A stretch of 64,000 nt of DNA from Celerinatantimonas diazotrophica (GCF_004339545.1 NZ_SMGD01000012.1:496001-560000), one strand, 5' to 3'; positions 10,555-19,426 are shown, counted from the first letter of the stretch. Notes: generated from the letters alone by a model not told the origin. Translations and numbers: made by a program.

Positions 10555-10592
10555 ACTATAGTGATATACCTCAATAGGCTATAGTGAAATAT
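10547..10592 (+). repeat. Two 23-bp direct repeats at the 3' end of ung
   Basis: CTCAATAGACTATAGTGATA and CTCAATAGGCTATAGTGAAA follow each other at a 23-bp period, differing at two positions. The first copy contains the ung stop codon. It looks like a short local duplication. Confidence 0.7.
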
Positions 10593-10689
10593 GAAGGGGA
10601 AGTGTATCTTTGATGCACTGATTGGGAGTGTGAACTAACGACCTAGATCTGGGATTGATTTTGGTCCGACTGGAGCTAAGGAGTATACG

Positions 10690-11241
10690 ATGTTAGACAA
10701 TATTTCAAAGGAGCATCGCAATATTGCGTCTTTGTTGAAGGTTTTGGAGCATAAACTTGAGTTAATTCGCTCTGGAAAGACCGTCAAATATAAATTGATC
10801 GCTGATATTATTTCGTACATGCGCGATTATTCGGATAAGTATCATCATCCTAAAGAGGATGTGATTTATGATTACTACCGCAAATATCGTTCATCAGATG
10901 CTCAGCAAACGGTGTCGAATAAGCTCGAGAATGAGCACGATACATTGCGTCAAATGACTATTGAGTTAGCTGATGTGGTAGAACTTATTCTGCTAGATGC
11001 GGTTATTCCGTTAGATCAATTTAGTGAGAAGTTAGAAAATTATATCAACTATCAGTGGCGTCATTTAGATTACGAAGAGCAGGAGGTTTTCCCGGCCCTT
11101 AAAGAAGCACTAACTGAAGATGACTGGCGTAATATTGAACAAAACTGGGAGCACTCAGCTGCTCGCGACCCATTATTCGGACCGCAAATCGACAAGCAGT
11201 TTGAAGAGCTGGCTGAACGGATCGCAATCTCTGAGAGTTAA
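10690..11241 (+). CDS. Hemerythrin HHE-domain protein
   Basis: A four-helix HHE cation-binding protein of 183 residues. Likely iron ligands are the first His in EHRNIA, HHPKED near 56-61, ENEHDTL near 83, and HLDYEEQEVFP near 118-128. Such proteins bind a di-iron centre for oxygen or nitric-oxide sensing or iron homeostasis; the role here cannot be told. ATG 10690 has AGGAG upstream. It stands alone between ung and a HAD phosphatase. Confidence 0.85.
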   Translation: MLDNISKEHRNIASLLKVLEHKLELIRSGKTVKYKLIADIISYMRDYSDKYHHPKEDVIYDYYRKYRSSDAQQTVSNKLENEHDTLRQMTIELADVVELILLDAVIPLDQFSEKLENYINYQWRHLDYEEQEVFPALKEALTEDDWRNIEQNWEHSAARDPLFGPQIDKQFEELAERIAISES

Positions 11242-11322
11242 GCGTTGGCGAAGGCTTTTACATAAGTAGGTATTAATTTAAACTGAAGGTTCATATCTGC
11301 TTATGAAATGGAGCTTTTTTTG

Positions 11323-12132
11323 ATGTATCGATTGCTTGCCCTTGATATTGATGGCACAACGTTAAATTCACAGAATAAAATTTCTCCCCATGTTGTTGAA
11401 GCAATATCACAGGCAAAAGCTTCTGGGGTTGAGGTCGTTTTCGCATCAGGTCGCCCGGTCGAAGGGATTATTATGCACCTTGAGACGTTGGGGCTTAATC
11501 ATGATGGCCAATTTATCGTCAGTTATAACGGTGCTTTGGTGCAAAAGATGGGGTCTGATTTGGTGTTAGGAAACCTGCAGGTATATGGTAAGGACGCCAA
11601 AAAGATCGCTGCTCAAGCATATGCTCTTGGGGTGAATGTTCACGCGTTTAGTTTAAAACGTGGTTTAATTACACCCGCAGTTAGTCGTTATACTGAGCAT
11701 GAAGCGTTTATGAATGATATTCCCTGGACTACCATAGATTTTAATGACTTGGATGATGATGAACCACTTATTAAAGTGATGATGATTGATGAGCCGGAAT
11801 TGCTTGAACCTGCGATGGCTGGTTTGCCTAGTGAATTTTACCAGCAATATAGCATTTTACGTAGTTCACCATTTTTCTTAGAGTTTATGCATCCTAACGC
11901 GCACAAAGGCAATGGTGTCGCTGCGTTGGCTGAGTATTTGAATATTCCGCGTGAAGAGGTGATCTGTGTGGGGGATGCTGGCAATGATCACCAAATGCTT
12001 CGTTGGGCAGGCCTCGGGGTTGCGATGGGAAATGCCGATTGTGAAACCAAAGCGATAGCTGATGCAATTACTGGAACTAATGACGAAGATGGTGTCGCCC
12101 AAGTTATCGAAAAATACATCTTGAATGCCTAA
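11323..12132 (+). CDS. Cof-type HAD hydrolase (YidA-like sugar phosphatase)
   Basis: Cytosolic HAD phosphatase of 269 residues, IIB (Cof) subfamily. Motif I is LLALDIDGTTLNS (nucleophile Asp8), motif II is VVFASGRP, and motif IV is CVGDAGNDHQMLRWAG near 215. The N-terminal half with SYNGALVQK resembles E. coli YidA, which hydrolyses sugar phosphates. I chose ATG 11323 over an ATG five codons upstream because GGAG sits 10 bases before it. A terminator follows at 12169. Confidence 0.85.
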   Translation: MYRLLALDIDGTTLNSQNKISPHVVEAISQAKASGVEVVFASGRPVEGIIMHLETLGLNHDGQFIVSYNGALVQKMGSDLVLGNLQVYGKDAKKIAAQAYALGVNVHAFSLKRGLITPAVSRYTEHEAFMNDIPWTTIDFNDLDDDEPLIKVMMIDEPELLEPAMAGLPSEFYQQYSILRSSPFFLEFMHPNAHKGNGVAALAEYLNIPREEVICVGDAGNDHQMLRWAGLGVAMGNADCETKAIADAITGTNDEDGVAQVIEKYILNA

Positions 12133-12168
12133 GTTTAAATCATTTTAAAGTCGTTCATGCTCGATATA

Positions 12169-12206
12169 AATGCCTATTACACTGCTTGAGTGAATAGGTA
12201 TTTTTT
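12169..12206 (+). terminator. Terminator after the Cof-type phosphatase gene
   Basis: Stem AATGCCTATTACACT paired with AGTGAATAGGTATT (one G-U) around a GCTTG loop, followed by six T residues. It separates this gene from the modE promoter. Confidence 0.85.
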
Positions 12207-12210
12207 ATTT

Positions 12211-12239
12211 CTGATACGTTATATATTGAACGATATAAT
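12211..12239 (+). promoter_or_regulatory. modE promoter
   Basis: CTGATA (-35, 12211-12216), 17-bp spacer, then a perfect TATAAT (-10, 12234-12239). The predicted start is near 12246, leaving only about 20 bases of leader before modE. Confidence 0.7.
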
Positions 12240-12240
12240 A
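12217..12240 (+). promoter_or_regulatory. ModE operator 1
   Basis: CGTTATATA-N6-GATATAATA, close to the ModE dyad CGTTATATA-N6-TATATAACG. It fills the space between -35 and -10, so bound ModE would block RNA polymerase. Confidence 0.75.
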
Positions 12241-12244
12241 AAAG

Positions 12245-12268
12245 CGTTATATATTGAGGTATATAATG
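12245..12268 (+). promoter_or_regulatory. ModE operator 2 overlapping the modE start
   Basis: CGTTATATA-N6-TATATAATG is a ModE dyad with one mismatch, 28 bp after the first. It covers the predicted transcription start, the ribosome-binding site GAGG and the ATG itself. Confidence 0.75.
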
Positions 12269-13084
12269 AGTAACCAGCAACCATCATTACTACCCCTACA
12301 ATTGCAAATTGGCGGGCAGGCTCTGTTTACCGAGCAGCGTATTCGTTTGCTCGAAGCCATTGGCGAATATGGATCATTAAGCGCTGCGGCTAAATCATTG
12401 CCCATGTCTTATAAGGCTGCTTGGGATGCATTAGATACAATGAATAACCTTTCGGAGCAACCGCTGGTTATCACCCAAAGCGGCGGGCGACGAGGTGGTG
12501 GCACCCAGTTGACGGTCGCGGCTACGCAATTGATTCAGGTGTACCGAGCATTGCAGCTTGAGTATCAACAGTCTCTCGTGAAATTACAGCCACTGTTGGC
12601 TAATCAGCCTGAATTTGAACTGGCTAAATTGCGATTATTGTTGCGCCAGCTGCACTTTCAAAGTAGTGCTCGTAACCAGATTAGTGGGCGAGTGATCAAA
12701 GTGAATAAGCAAGGGGTTCGGGCTCAGGTTGTTGTCCAAGCTGGGGCCAATTTTCAGGTTAAAGCAGCGGTAACCAGTGAAGCCGTCCATGAACTCATGT
12801 TAGCGCCGGGTGTGGAAGTTTTAGCACTGATTAAAGCGCCGCAAGTTAAGCTGTATGCGCCAGAACATCGGGTTCACTCGCATGCAAACTATTATCAAGG
12901 TTCTATCACACGGTTATCCCCAGATAGCCATCATTGTCAGGTGAGTGTTGCCATTGATGCGCATAAAAACTTAGCCGCTTTGTTAAAAACAAAGCAGGTA
13001 GAGCAGCTTGCGTTGGTTGAAGGTCAGATGATTGCAGTTGGATTTTCACCTTCAGCCGTTGTTTTATGTCGTTATGATGCTTAA
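12266..13084 (+). CDS. modE: Molybdate-responsive transcriptional regulator
   Basis: ModE binds molybdate and represses molybdate-uptake genes. The 272 residues comprise an N-terminal winged helix (RIRLLEAIGEYGSLSAAAKSLPMSYKAAWDALDTMNN, residues about 24-60) and the RRGGGTQLT phrase, then tandem molbindin (TOBE/Mop) domains beginning SARNQISGRV near 130 and NYYQGSITRL near 205. I chose ATG 12266 with GAGG six bases upstream; a TTG four codons earlier is in frame. The gene precedes modABC in the same direction, and the two ModE boxes suggest autorepression of the whole set. Confidence 0.94.
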   Translation: MSNQQPSLLPLQLQIGGQALFTEQRIRLLEAIGEYGSLSAAAKSLPMSYKAAWDALDTMNNLSEQPLVITQSGGRRGGGTQLTVAATQLIQVYRALQLEYQQSLVKLQPLLANQPEFELAKLRLLLRQLHFQSSARNQISGRVIKVNKQGVRAQVVVQAGANFQVKAAVTSEAVHELMLAPGVEVLALIKAPQVKLYAPEHRVHSHANYYQGSITRLSPDSHHCQVSVAIDAHKNLAALLKTKQVEQLALVEGQMIAVGFSPSAVVLCRYDA

Positions 13085-13111
13085 CTTTATCAAATATAAG
13101 GGAATATAATC

Positions 13112-13870
13112 GTGAAAAAAACATTAGTGGTAGCTGCTTTGGCACTCTTAGCTTCTATGACTGTTGCCCATGCTGAGGAAGTTAAGGTTGCGGTGGCCGC
13201 TAATTTTTATAAACCTTTGCAGGTTCTGGTAAAAAACTATCAACAAAGCAGTTCTGATCAAGTAATGCTAAGTGTTGGTTCAACCGGGAAATTGTATGCG
13301 CAGATCGTCAATGGTGCACCGTTTGATATTTTTTTGGCAGCGGATCAGAAACGGCCTCGAAAATTAGTTAAAGCCCATGTTGCAGTCGCAGGCAGTGAAT
13401 TTACCTATGCTAAAGGTCGGTTGATTTTTTGGTCGAAGCAACCAAAGCTTATCGATGGCAGTGAGCGGTATCTTAAAGAAGGCAAGTTTAATAAATTGGC
13501 ACTTGCTAATCCTAAGGCCGCTCCATATGGAGCCGCCGCGGTTGCAACACTGAAAAAGCTGGGGTTGTATAACAGACTTAAAGATAAATTTGTTTTTGGT
13601 CAGAATATCGGCCAAACCTATTCCTATGTGAGTTACGGAAATGTGCAACAAGGGTTTGTGGCACTTTCCCAAGTGTATCGTAATGGCAAGATCTCAACAG
13701 GTTCTGGTTGGATTGTTCCTAATCACTACTATCCGGCAATCCGTCAGGATGCGGTATTACTGAGTAAAAGTGCTGATAATCAGGCTGCTAAAAAATTCTT
13801 AGCTTATTTACAATCACCTAAAGCCAAACAGATCATTCACTCATTTGGTTATGATGTAAGCGATAAATAG
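13112..13870 (+). CDS. modA: Periplasmic molybdate-binding protein
   Basis: Solute-binding component of the ModABC transporter, 252 residues with a GTG start. A signal peptide covers residues 1-21 (KKTLVVAALALLASMTVAHA, cleavage before EE). The mature protein begins VKVAVAANFYKPLQVL and contains GSTGKLYAQIVNGAPFDIFLAAD, the oxyanion-binding region of ModA proteins, and NPKAAPYGAAA. It follows modE by 27 bases; modB begins about 90 bases later. Confidence 0.95.
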   Translation: MKKTLVVAALALLASMTVAHAEEVKVAVAANFYKPLQVLVKNYQQSSSDQVMLSVGSTGKLYAQIVNGAPFDIFLAADQKRPRKLVKAHVAVAGSEFTYAKGRLIFWSKQPKLIDGSERYLKEGKFNKLALANPKAAPYGAAAVATLKKLGLYNRLKDKFVFGQNIGQTYSYVSYGNVQQGFVALSQVYRNGKISTGSGWIVPNHYYPAIRQDAVLLSKSADNQAAKKFLAYLQSPKAKQIIHSFGYDVSDK

Positions 13871-13962
13871 GCATTTCCCAAGTGCTATTTCTTGATGTTA
13901 ATCTCACTAGTAATAGCGCTGGATGATTTGTCTTGATTTAACTGTAACGATTAGGTGAATAA

Positions 13963-14646
13963 ATGGTGTCCTCGGATTTCATGGTGATGGTGTTAACGCT
14001 GAAGTTAGCCCTCATCGTTACGATTATTCTACTTCTGTTGAGCACACCCATCGCGTGGTGGCTATCACAAACCAAAAGCCGATTAAAATCTCCTGTTAGT
14101 GCAATCGTTTCACTGCCACTGGTTTTGCCACCAACGGTATTAGGGTTTTATCTGTTACTCTTGATGGGACCTCATGGGCCCATTGGTCAGTTGACGGATT
14201 GGTTAGGCGTCAGTCCATTGCCATTTACCTTTACCGGCATCGTTATAGGCTGCGTGATCCATACTCTGCCATTTGTCCTTCAACCGCTACAAAACGCGTT
14301 TGAAGCGATTGGTCATCGACCATTAGAGGTGGCCGCTACTTTGCGAATGCCGCCGGGAGTTGCGTTTTTTAAAGTTGCACTGCCTCTGGCTCGCCCGGGT
14401 TTTTTCTCGGCGGCTATTTTAGGTTTTTGTCACAGTATTGGTGAGTTTGGCGTCGTACTCATGATTGGGGGGAATATTCCGGGGCAGACCCGAGTGATGT
14501 CTGTCGAAATTTATAATCATGTCGAAGCATTAGAGTATGGTCGGGCAAATCAACTTGCGGCTGTTCTGGTTGGGTTTTCATTTGTCGCGTTATTGCTCAT
14601 ATATATGCTCAATAGCCGTTTAGCAACTCGGAAAGTGACCTTATGA
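13963..14646 (+). CDS. modB: Molybdate ABC transporter permease
   Basis: Inner-membrane channel subunit of ModABC, 227 residues with five to six hydrophobic helices. The binding-protein-dependent permease signature lies near residues 125-145 (ALEVAATLRMPPGVAFFKVALPLARPG type: EVAATLRM...PLARPG), which contacts ModC. Also visible are LPLVLPPTVLGFYLLL, typical of ModB, and GEFGVVLMIGGNIPG. Its end overlaps the modC start by four bases (ATGA). Confidence 0.95.
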   Translation: MVSSDFMVMVLTLKLALIVTIILLLLSTPIAWWLSQTKSRLKSPVSAIVSLPLVLPPTVLGFYLLLLMGPHGPIGQLTDWLGVSPLPFTFTGIVIGCVIHTLPFVLQPLQNAFEAIGHRPLEVAATLRMPPGVAFFKVALPLARPGFFSAAILGFCHSIGEFGVVLMIGGNIPGQTRVMSVEIYNHVEALEYGRANQLAAVLVGFSFVALLLIYMLNSRLATRKVTL

Positions 14647-15716
14647 GTGAGTTAACCATCCGTTTTAAACGCCAGTTGAGCGATTTTGAATTAGATATCA
14701 ATGAGCAACTTCCTGCACAGGGTATTAGTGTGCTTTTTGGTGAGTCAGGTTGCGGAAAAACAACAATATTACGGGCTCTGGCTGGGTTAGAGCGTTTGCC
14801 TGAGAGCTTTTGTCAGCTTGGGGAGCATTGTTGGCAGGATGAGCAAAGAAATCACTTTGTCCCGACTTATCGTCGTCCAATAGGTTATGTTTTTCAAGAA
14901 GCCAGTTTATTTGAACACCTCAATGTAGCGCAGAATTTACAATTTGGTTGGCGGCGAATTGCGCCTAAACAACGTAAGGTATCAATGGGCGATGTCTGCC
15001 AGTTGCTGGGGATCAGCGACAAGCTTGAGCGACGCCCTTGTTCGCTCTCTGGAGGGGAGCGCCAGCGGGTTGCCATTGCTCGAGCTCTACTCACTTCGCC
15101 GCAGTTACTACTCATGGATGAGCCGTTATCGGCGCTCGATTTAGCTCGTAAACGAGAGTTTTTGCCATATTTGGAACGACTGCATAACGAACTGGATATT
15201 CCTATTGTTTATGTTAGCCATGCCCCCGAAGAGGTCATCCGTCTAGCTGACCATCTGGTTTTGATGAAACAGGGGAGAGTGTGTTTAAGTGGTCCATTGC
15301 AACAGACATTATTGAACCCCAAAAGTGCCCAATTATTTGCTGACGGGGCCAGCAGCGTTATCAATACAGTTGTAACCAGCCATTTAAACGGATTAACTGA
15401 ATTGGCTTGTGGTTCTAAAGTGTTACAAATGTCTAAACGTGACATTCCCATTGGCCAAAAGATTCGTTGCCGGATCTTCGCCAGTGATGTCAGCATTAGT
15501 CTAACGAAGGCCCAAGATAGTTCGATTCTTAATTTATTACCGGCCACGGTGTGTTCATTGAAACCCGGTGTTCGACCTGATGAGGTCTTAGTGCAATTGG
15601 AATTGGCCGAGAAAACGCCTTTGTTAGCACTATTATCGCGTTATTCGTGCCAACACCTTAAATTGATCCCGAACATGGTGGTGTGGGTGCAGATTAAAGC
15701 AGTGGCTATTTTATAA
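14643..15716 (+). CDS. modC: Molybdate ABC transporter ATP-binding protein
   Basis: ATPase that powers molybdate import, 357 residues. Walker A is GESGCGKTT near 34-42, the Q-loop is YVFQEASLF, the ABC signature is LSGGERQRVAIARAL near 135-148, and Walker B is LLLMDEPLSALD near 155. A C-terminal TOBE/Mop domain (from about residue 290, SSILNLLPATVCSL) senses molybdate. The start overlaps modB; the pseudouridine synthase begins nine bases after the stop. Confidence 0.95.
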   Translation: MSELTIRFKRQLSDFELDINEQLPAQGISVLFGESGCGKTTILRALAGLERLPESFCQLGEHCWQDEQRNHFVPTYRRPIGYVFQEASLFEHLNVAQNLQFGWRRIAPKQRKVSMGDVCQLLGISDKLERRPCSLSGGERQRVAIARALLTSPQLLLMDEPLSALDLARKREFLPYLERLHNELDIPIVYVSHAPEEVIRLADHLVLMKQGRVCLSGPLQQTLLNPKSAQLFADGASSVINTVVTSHLNGLTELACGSKVLQMSKRDIPIGQKIRCRIFASDVSISLTKAQDSSILNLLPATVCSLKPGVRPDEVLVQLELAEKTPLLALLSRYSCQHLKLIPNMVVWVQIKAVAIL

Positions 15717-15725
15717 AGGAGTTGT

Positions 15726-16391
15726 GTGGATATTCCGATTGTTTTAAAACACCAGGATTTTGTGCTGGTGGATAAACCCTATGGTTTGTCATTTCATCGT
15801 GAAAATGACCAACCAGGGTTGGCTCAGTTCGTCAATAAAAAAATCGGAGCCGTATGGCCCGTTCATCGGCTGGATAAGATGACTTCAGGGCTGGTGCTAT
15901 TTGCAACGAGTGCTGAGGCGGCCGCCAGGTTTCAGATTCTTTTTAAAGAGCATAAGATTGCGAAGTTCTATTTAGCATTAGCCTATGGCAAACCCAAGAA
16001 AAAGCAGGGAGAGGTGAAAGGTGATATGTGTAAAACGCGCTCGGGGAGCTGGAAACTAACTTTTTCGCAAAACAATCCCGCTCGAACACGGTTTTATAGT
16101 AAAGCGTTAGGTGATGGTCTGAGAGCTTATCTGTTACGGCCTTATTCAGGGCGGACGCATCAGTTACGTGTGGCAATGAAAAGCCTTGGGGTGCCGATTT
16201 TGGGCGATGAGCGTTATAACGGTGCCGATGCAGAGCGAGGATATTTAGATGCCTTTGGGCTCCGATTTGATTGGCAGGGAGAGAGGATTGAATATTGTCG
16301 CTTTCCTCTTCAAGGCCAACAGTTTTTAGATGCACAAGAGCAACTAAGCGACTGGCTTGAGCCTTGGCAACAACCATTTCCAGATGCTTAA
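15726..16391 (+). CDS. RluA-family pseudouridine synthase (TIGR01621-like)
   Basis: Isomerises a uridine in RNA to pseudouridine; the RNA target is unknown. The 221 residues are shorter than RluA/RluC because the S4 domain is missing. The catalytic motif is HRLDKMTSGLVLFA (Asp near 48), followed by FYLALAYGKP and GRTHQLRVAMKSLG. It starts with GTG, with AAAGGA five bases upstream, and sits directly behind modC, so it may be cotranscribed with the molybdate genes, without an obvious functional link. Confidence 0.85.
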   Translation: MDIPIVLKHQDFVLVDKPYGLSFHRENDQPGLAQFVNKKIGAVWPVHRLDKMTSGLVLFATSAEAAARFQILFKEHKIAKFYLALAYGKPKKKQGEVKGDMCKTRSGSWKLTFSQNNPARTRFYSKALGDGLRAYLLRPYSGRTHQLRVAMKSLGVPILGDERYNGADAERGYLDAFGLRFDWQGERIEYCRFPLQGQQFLDAQEQLSDWLEPWQQPFPDA

Positions 16392-16418
16392 TTGCCGTTG
16401 ATGACAGACTTGCCAAAT

Positions 16419-16447
16419 AATAAAGGCACTATTAAAGTGCCTTTATT
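16419..16447. terminator. Convergent terminator between the pseudouridine synthase gene and tolC
   Basis: Perfect 12-bp stem AATAAAGGCACT / AGTGCCTTTATT with a five-base loop, between two converging genes. T runs on either side are short. Confidence 0.7.
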
Positions 16448-16464
16448 GGTAAGTCCATGCTGGC

Positions 16465-17844
16465 TTAATTACTATCTAAGCTGGGGGCAGCAGGTTGAAC
16501 TGGAATTTGTGATTTTGGCACATAAAGGAGATTGTTAATGCCTTGTAGGTCTGACTCTTTCAGCGTCCCAGCTAACTGTTTTAAAGTTAACATATTAATG
16601 ATGTAATCATAACGAGAGGCTGCTAATTCTTCTTTCGCCTGATAATAGTTACTGGTTGCATCCTGCACATCAACGATGGTTCGTGTACCCACTTTAAAGC
16701 CCGCTTCAGTTGCTTTTAACGCGCTTAGAGATGATTTAACTGTCTGCTCGTAAGCTTTAATCGAACTTAAGTTAGCTCGAACGTTATTATAATAACTGTT
16801 TAGGTTTGTTTGAATCGTGCGATAGGTATTTTCCAAAGATTGACTGGCAGCTACATAGTTATAACGCGCTTCACGCACTTTGGAATTAATCTCACCCCCC
16901 TGGTACAGAGGCACAGAAAGTTGCAGGCCAATGTTCGCTGAATCAGCATGACCTTGGTCAGAAGCTCTACTGGCAATCGAATTATCACGATAGTCTTTGT
17001 ATTGTGTGCTTAAACCGCCGTTAAGAGATAAAGTTGGTAGATGACCTGCTTGCGCGACATCAATCTGCTGCTCTGCAACTTGTTTAGCGATACGGTCAGC
17101 ATTAAGCTGCAAGTTTTTATCTATTGCTGAGTCCATCCAATATTTGTTTTGATGGCTTAGTGGGGCTGGTGAAAACTCTTTCGTATTAAGCAGTTTTAGA
17201 TTACGCGGTATGACACCAATCAGTTTGCGAATTGATTCATAGCTATTATCTAGCTTGTTTTCTGACTGGATTTCTTGGGCAACAGTGCGATCATATTCAG
17301 CTTGAGCTTCATTCACATCAGTAATAGGGGTTAAACCTACTTTATAACGCTGTTGGGTTTGTTCTAATTGGCGTTTGACGGCGTCTTTATTGGCTCTGAC
17401 ATAAGAGAGGTCATCAATGGCTCTTAGTACATTAAAGTAAGCACTTGCAACACGAACCATTAGCCCCTGTTGCTGATACCCATATAAAGCTTCTTGTTGG
17501 GTTGCATCTTTCTCAGCAATCCCAAGATTAAGCCAGTTCGCTCTTGAGAAGATAGATTGGGTCAGAGTGAGGCCCGCACTAGCATTATCATATTTTGCTG
17601 GTGAGTAATTACCTAACGTTGAGCTATAAGTGTATCCACCATCGATGCTCAAATGCGGCAACAATGCTGCTTGCGATTGGTTAATCCTCTCAAATGCAGC
17701 ATCACGTTCGGCTTTTGCTTGTAGGATGACCGGATCTTTTTGTTGTGCGAGTTTATAAATTTGGAGCAAATCGTCAGCATAGCTATTAAAAGCACATGCA
17801 CCAAGACCGGCTGCTACCAACAAAGATGTGAGTTTGAGCTTCAT
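16465..17844 (-). CDS. tolC: Outer-membrane channel TolC
   Basis: Trimeric outer-membrane exit duct for multidrug efflux pumps and type I secretion. The 459 residues are preceded by a signal peptide (MKLKLTSLLVAAGLGACAFNSYA, cleavage before DDLLQIY). Two OEP repeats are visible: the first with LTQSIFSRANWLNLG and TQQRYKVGLTPITDVNEAQA, the second with LSVPLYQGGEINSKVREA and ATEAGFKVGTRTIVDVQDATSNYY. It is slightly shorter than E. coli TolC (about 490) and lacks a long C-terminal tail. It diverges from nudF, as in E. coli. Confidence 0.95.
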   Translation of the reverse strand: MKLKLTSLLVAAGLGACAFNSYADDLLQIYKLAQQKDPVILQAKAERDAAFERINQSQAALLPHLSIDGGYTYSSTLGNYSPAKYDNASAGLTLTQSIFSRANWLNLGIAEKDATQQEALYGYQQQGLMVRVASAYFNVLRAIDDLSYVRANKDAVKRQLEQTQQRYKVGLTPITDVNEAQAEYDRTVAQEIQSENKLDNSYESIRKLIGVIPRNLKLLNTKEFSPAPLSHQNKYWMDSAIDKNLQLNADRIAKQVAEQQIDVAQAGHLPTLSLNGGLSTQYKDYRDNSIASRASDQGHADSANIGLQLSVPLYQGGEINSKVREARYNYVAASQSLENTYRTIQTNLNSYYNNVRANLSSIKAYEQTVKSSLSALKATEAGFKVGTRTIVDVQDATSNYYQAKEELAASRYDYIINMLTLKQLAGTLKESDLQGINNLLYVPKSQIPVQPAAPSLDSN

Positions 17845-18051
17845 TCTGATTCCTTTTTGCCTTCAGAGGAATACCTCAAGATACATATAAACTATAAAGG
17901 TATGCGGATATTGCAAAAGTATCTAGTGATTATAGGGCTACAATACTACGAAATTTTGATTGCCTAGGCAATTGACTTTTACACGCGAGATATTAAATAG
18001 GACAATAGGAGACAGTTGTTGTCACAGTTTGAAATGATTTTCAAATATCTA
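17845..18051. other. tolC upstream region
   Basis: About 207 bases between the tolC start and the left end of the MITE-like element. It must contain the tolC promoter. No ORF or clear operator is recognised. Confidence 0.4.
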
Positions 18052-18298
18052 GGGACTGTTGACCTTTGGTGGTTGAATTTTGTTCAAATTAAACGCATTT
18101 TGAACGCGATGCAATTTTGTGCCGCTTAATGAGTTAAGCAAGTAGGGTGCAACAAAGTTCAGGATGCGTTTAAATGAACCAAGAAGGCAGTATCTGAGAG
18201 AGATTTATCCTGAGTTAAAAGAGTGAACGGCAAAATGTTCGTCTTGCCTAAATCAGCCTCAGATTGCTGAAAAAATAATTACAAAAGGTCAACAGCCC
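18052..18298. mobile_element. MITE-like element with inverted termini between tolC and nudF
   Basis: About 247 bp with terminal inverted repeats: CTGTTGACCTTT (18056-18067) and AAAGGTCAACAG (18284-18295) match perfectly over 12 bp, and GGG/CCC extends each end with a one-base indel. TCTA flanks both ends, a plausible 4-bp target duplication. No transposase is encoded. Inside is a long imperfect hairpin, arms 18082-18105 and about 18157-18179 around an apex GCTTAA/TTAAGC. The right end lies 14 bases before the nudF start, so nudF may be transcribed from within the element. A resemblance to IS5-type ends is only a guess. Confidence 0.65.
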
Positions 18299-18312
18299 TC
18301 TAAGGATACGGC

Positions 18313-18960
18313 ATGAAAAATAATATTGATGTTGCTCGTTTTGATCGCAATGATGTTGAAGTGAAAGAAGTTACACCGTTGTACCATGGATTTTTTAAGT
18401 TAGATGGCTACCAATTACGACATCGTTTATTTGAAGGTGGCTGGAGCGATTGGTTTAGTCGCGAAGTATTAGATCGCGGCCACGCCGCAGCCGTTTTACT
18501 TTATGACCCACAACGTGATGAGGTCGTGATGGTAGAGCAATTTCGGGTCGGCGCGTATCCAACCGCACAATCGCCTTGGCAACTTGAATTAGTGGCAGGT
18601 ATGCTAGATAAAGAGGGCGAGGACCCACAAGATGTTGCGCGCCGTGAATCCGTTGAAGAGTCTGGATTATCATTGGGAGAAATAGAAAAACTCTATAGCT
18701 ATTATCCAAGTGCTGGCGGGATGACTGAACAGATTCATCTGTATGTTGCTCAAGTGGATGCTAGCGATGCCGGTGGTGTACATGGTTTGGCTAAAGAGAA
18801 CGAAGATATTCAGGTGCATATTTTGACTCGTGAACATGCTTTTGAGCTGACACAAACCGGACGAATTAATAACGCCGCAGCGTTGATTGCGTTACAATGG
18901 CTCGCTTTGAATGTGAACCAGTTGCGCCAACGCTGGGGGTATGCCCCGATTAGCCAATAG
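18313..18960 (+). CDS. nudF: ADP-ribose pyrophosphatase
   Basis: Nudix hydrolase that splits ADP-ribose to AMP and ribose 5-phosphate, 215 residues. The Nudix box is GMLDKEGEDPQDVARRESVEESGL near 96-119, followed by YSYYPSAGGMTEQIHLYVAQVD, which matches NudF. AAGGA lies nine bases before the ATG, directly after the MITE-like element. It heads the nudF-yqiB-cpdA-yqiA-parE series known from E. coli. Confidence 0.95.
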   Translation: MKNNIDVARFDRNDVEVKEVTPLYHGFFKLDGYQLRHRLFEGGWSDWFSREVLDRGHAAAVLLYDPQRDEVVMVEQFRVGAYPTAQSPWQLELVAGMLDKEGEDPQDVARRESVEESGLSLGEIEKLYSYYPSAGGMTEQIHLYVAQVDASDAGGVHGLAKENEDIQVHILTREHAFELTQTGRINNAAALIALQWLALNVNQLRQRWGYAPISQ

Positions 18961-18973
18961 CTAGGAGATTGAT

Positions 18974-19426
18974 TTGGATTCAGTGGTAAAAAAATATCGC
19001 GTTGACTTGAATAAATTGATGCAGGTTTATTCAGCAAATTATCTGTTGTTCTGTCGGATGTTTCCGACTGAAATGGAACCTGGCGAACAACTGAGATTGC
19101 GTCCGTCGGGGCAGTCTTCGCCTGTTTTTACCGGGGATTTCGAACTAAAATGTTGTGAACAAACACGCTATACGTCCGTGTTCGCGATTTGCCAGCGCTA
19201 TCGTCACGCTTTGCCTGGTTTAAAAGAACCACATATGGTGGTGAAACTTTATCACGATGCATCGTTGGCTGAAGTGTGCTCAAGTCAGCAGATTTCAAAG
19301 CTTAAGCCACGCTATGATTATCCGAATCATCAGATGTATCAGCAAGATGAAAAACAACAAGTTAATCTGTTTTTATATGATTGGTTGCATTATTGTTTAA
19401 AACATCGAGTGGCCGTAGATGCATAA
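18974..19426 (+). CDS. yqiB: DUF1249 protein YqiB
   Basis: Conserved protein of unknown function, 150 residues. It starts with TTG, six bases after AGGAG. The family phrases YSANYLLFCRMFP, YTSVFAICQ and MVVKLYHDASLAEVCSSQ are present. In E. coli the same gene lies between nudF and cpdA, so synteny supports the name. Confidence 0.85.
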   Translation: MDSVVKKYRVDLNKLMQVYSANYLLFCRMFPTEMEPGEQLRLRPSGQSSPVFTGDFELKCCEQTRYTSVFAICQRYRHALPGLKEPHMVVKLYHDASLAEVCSSQQISKLKPRYDYPNHQMYQQDEKQQVNLFLYDWLHYCLKHRVAVDA

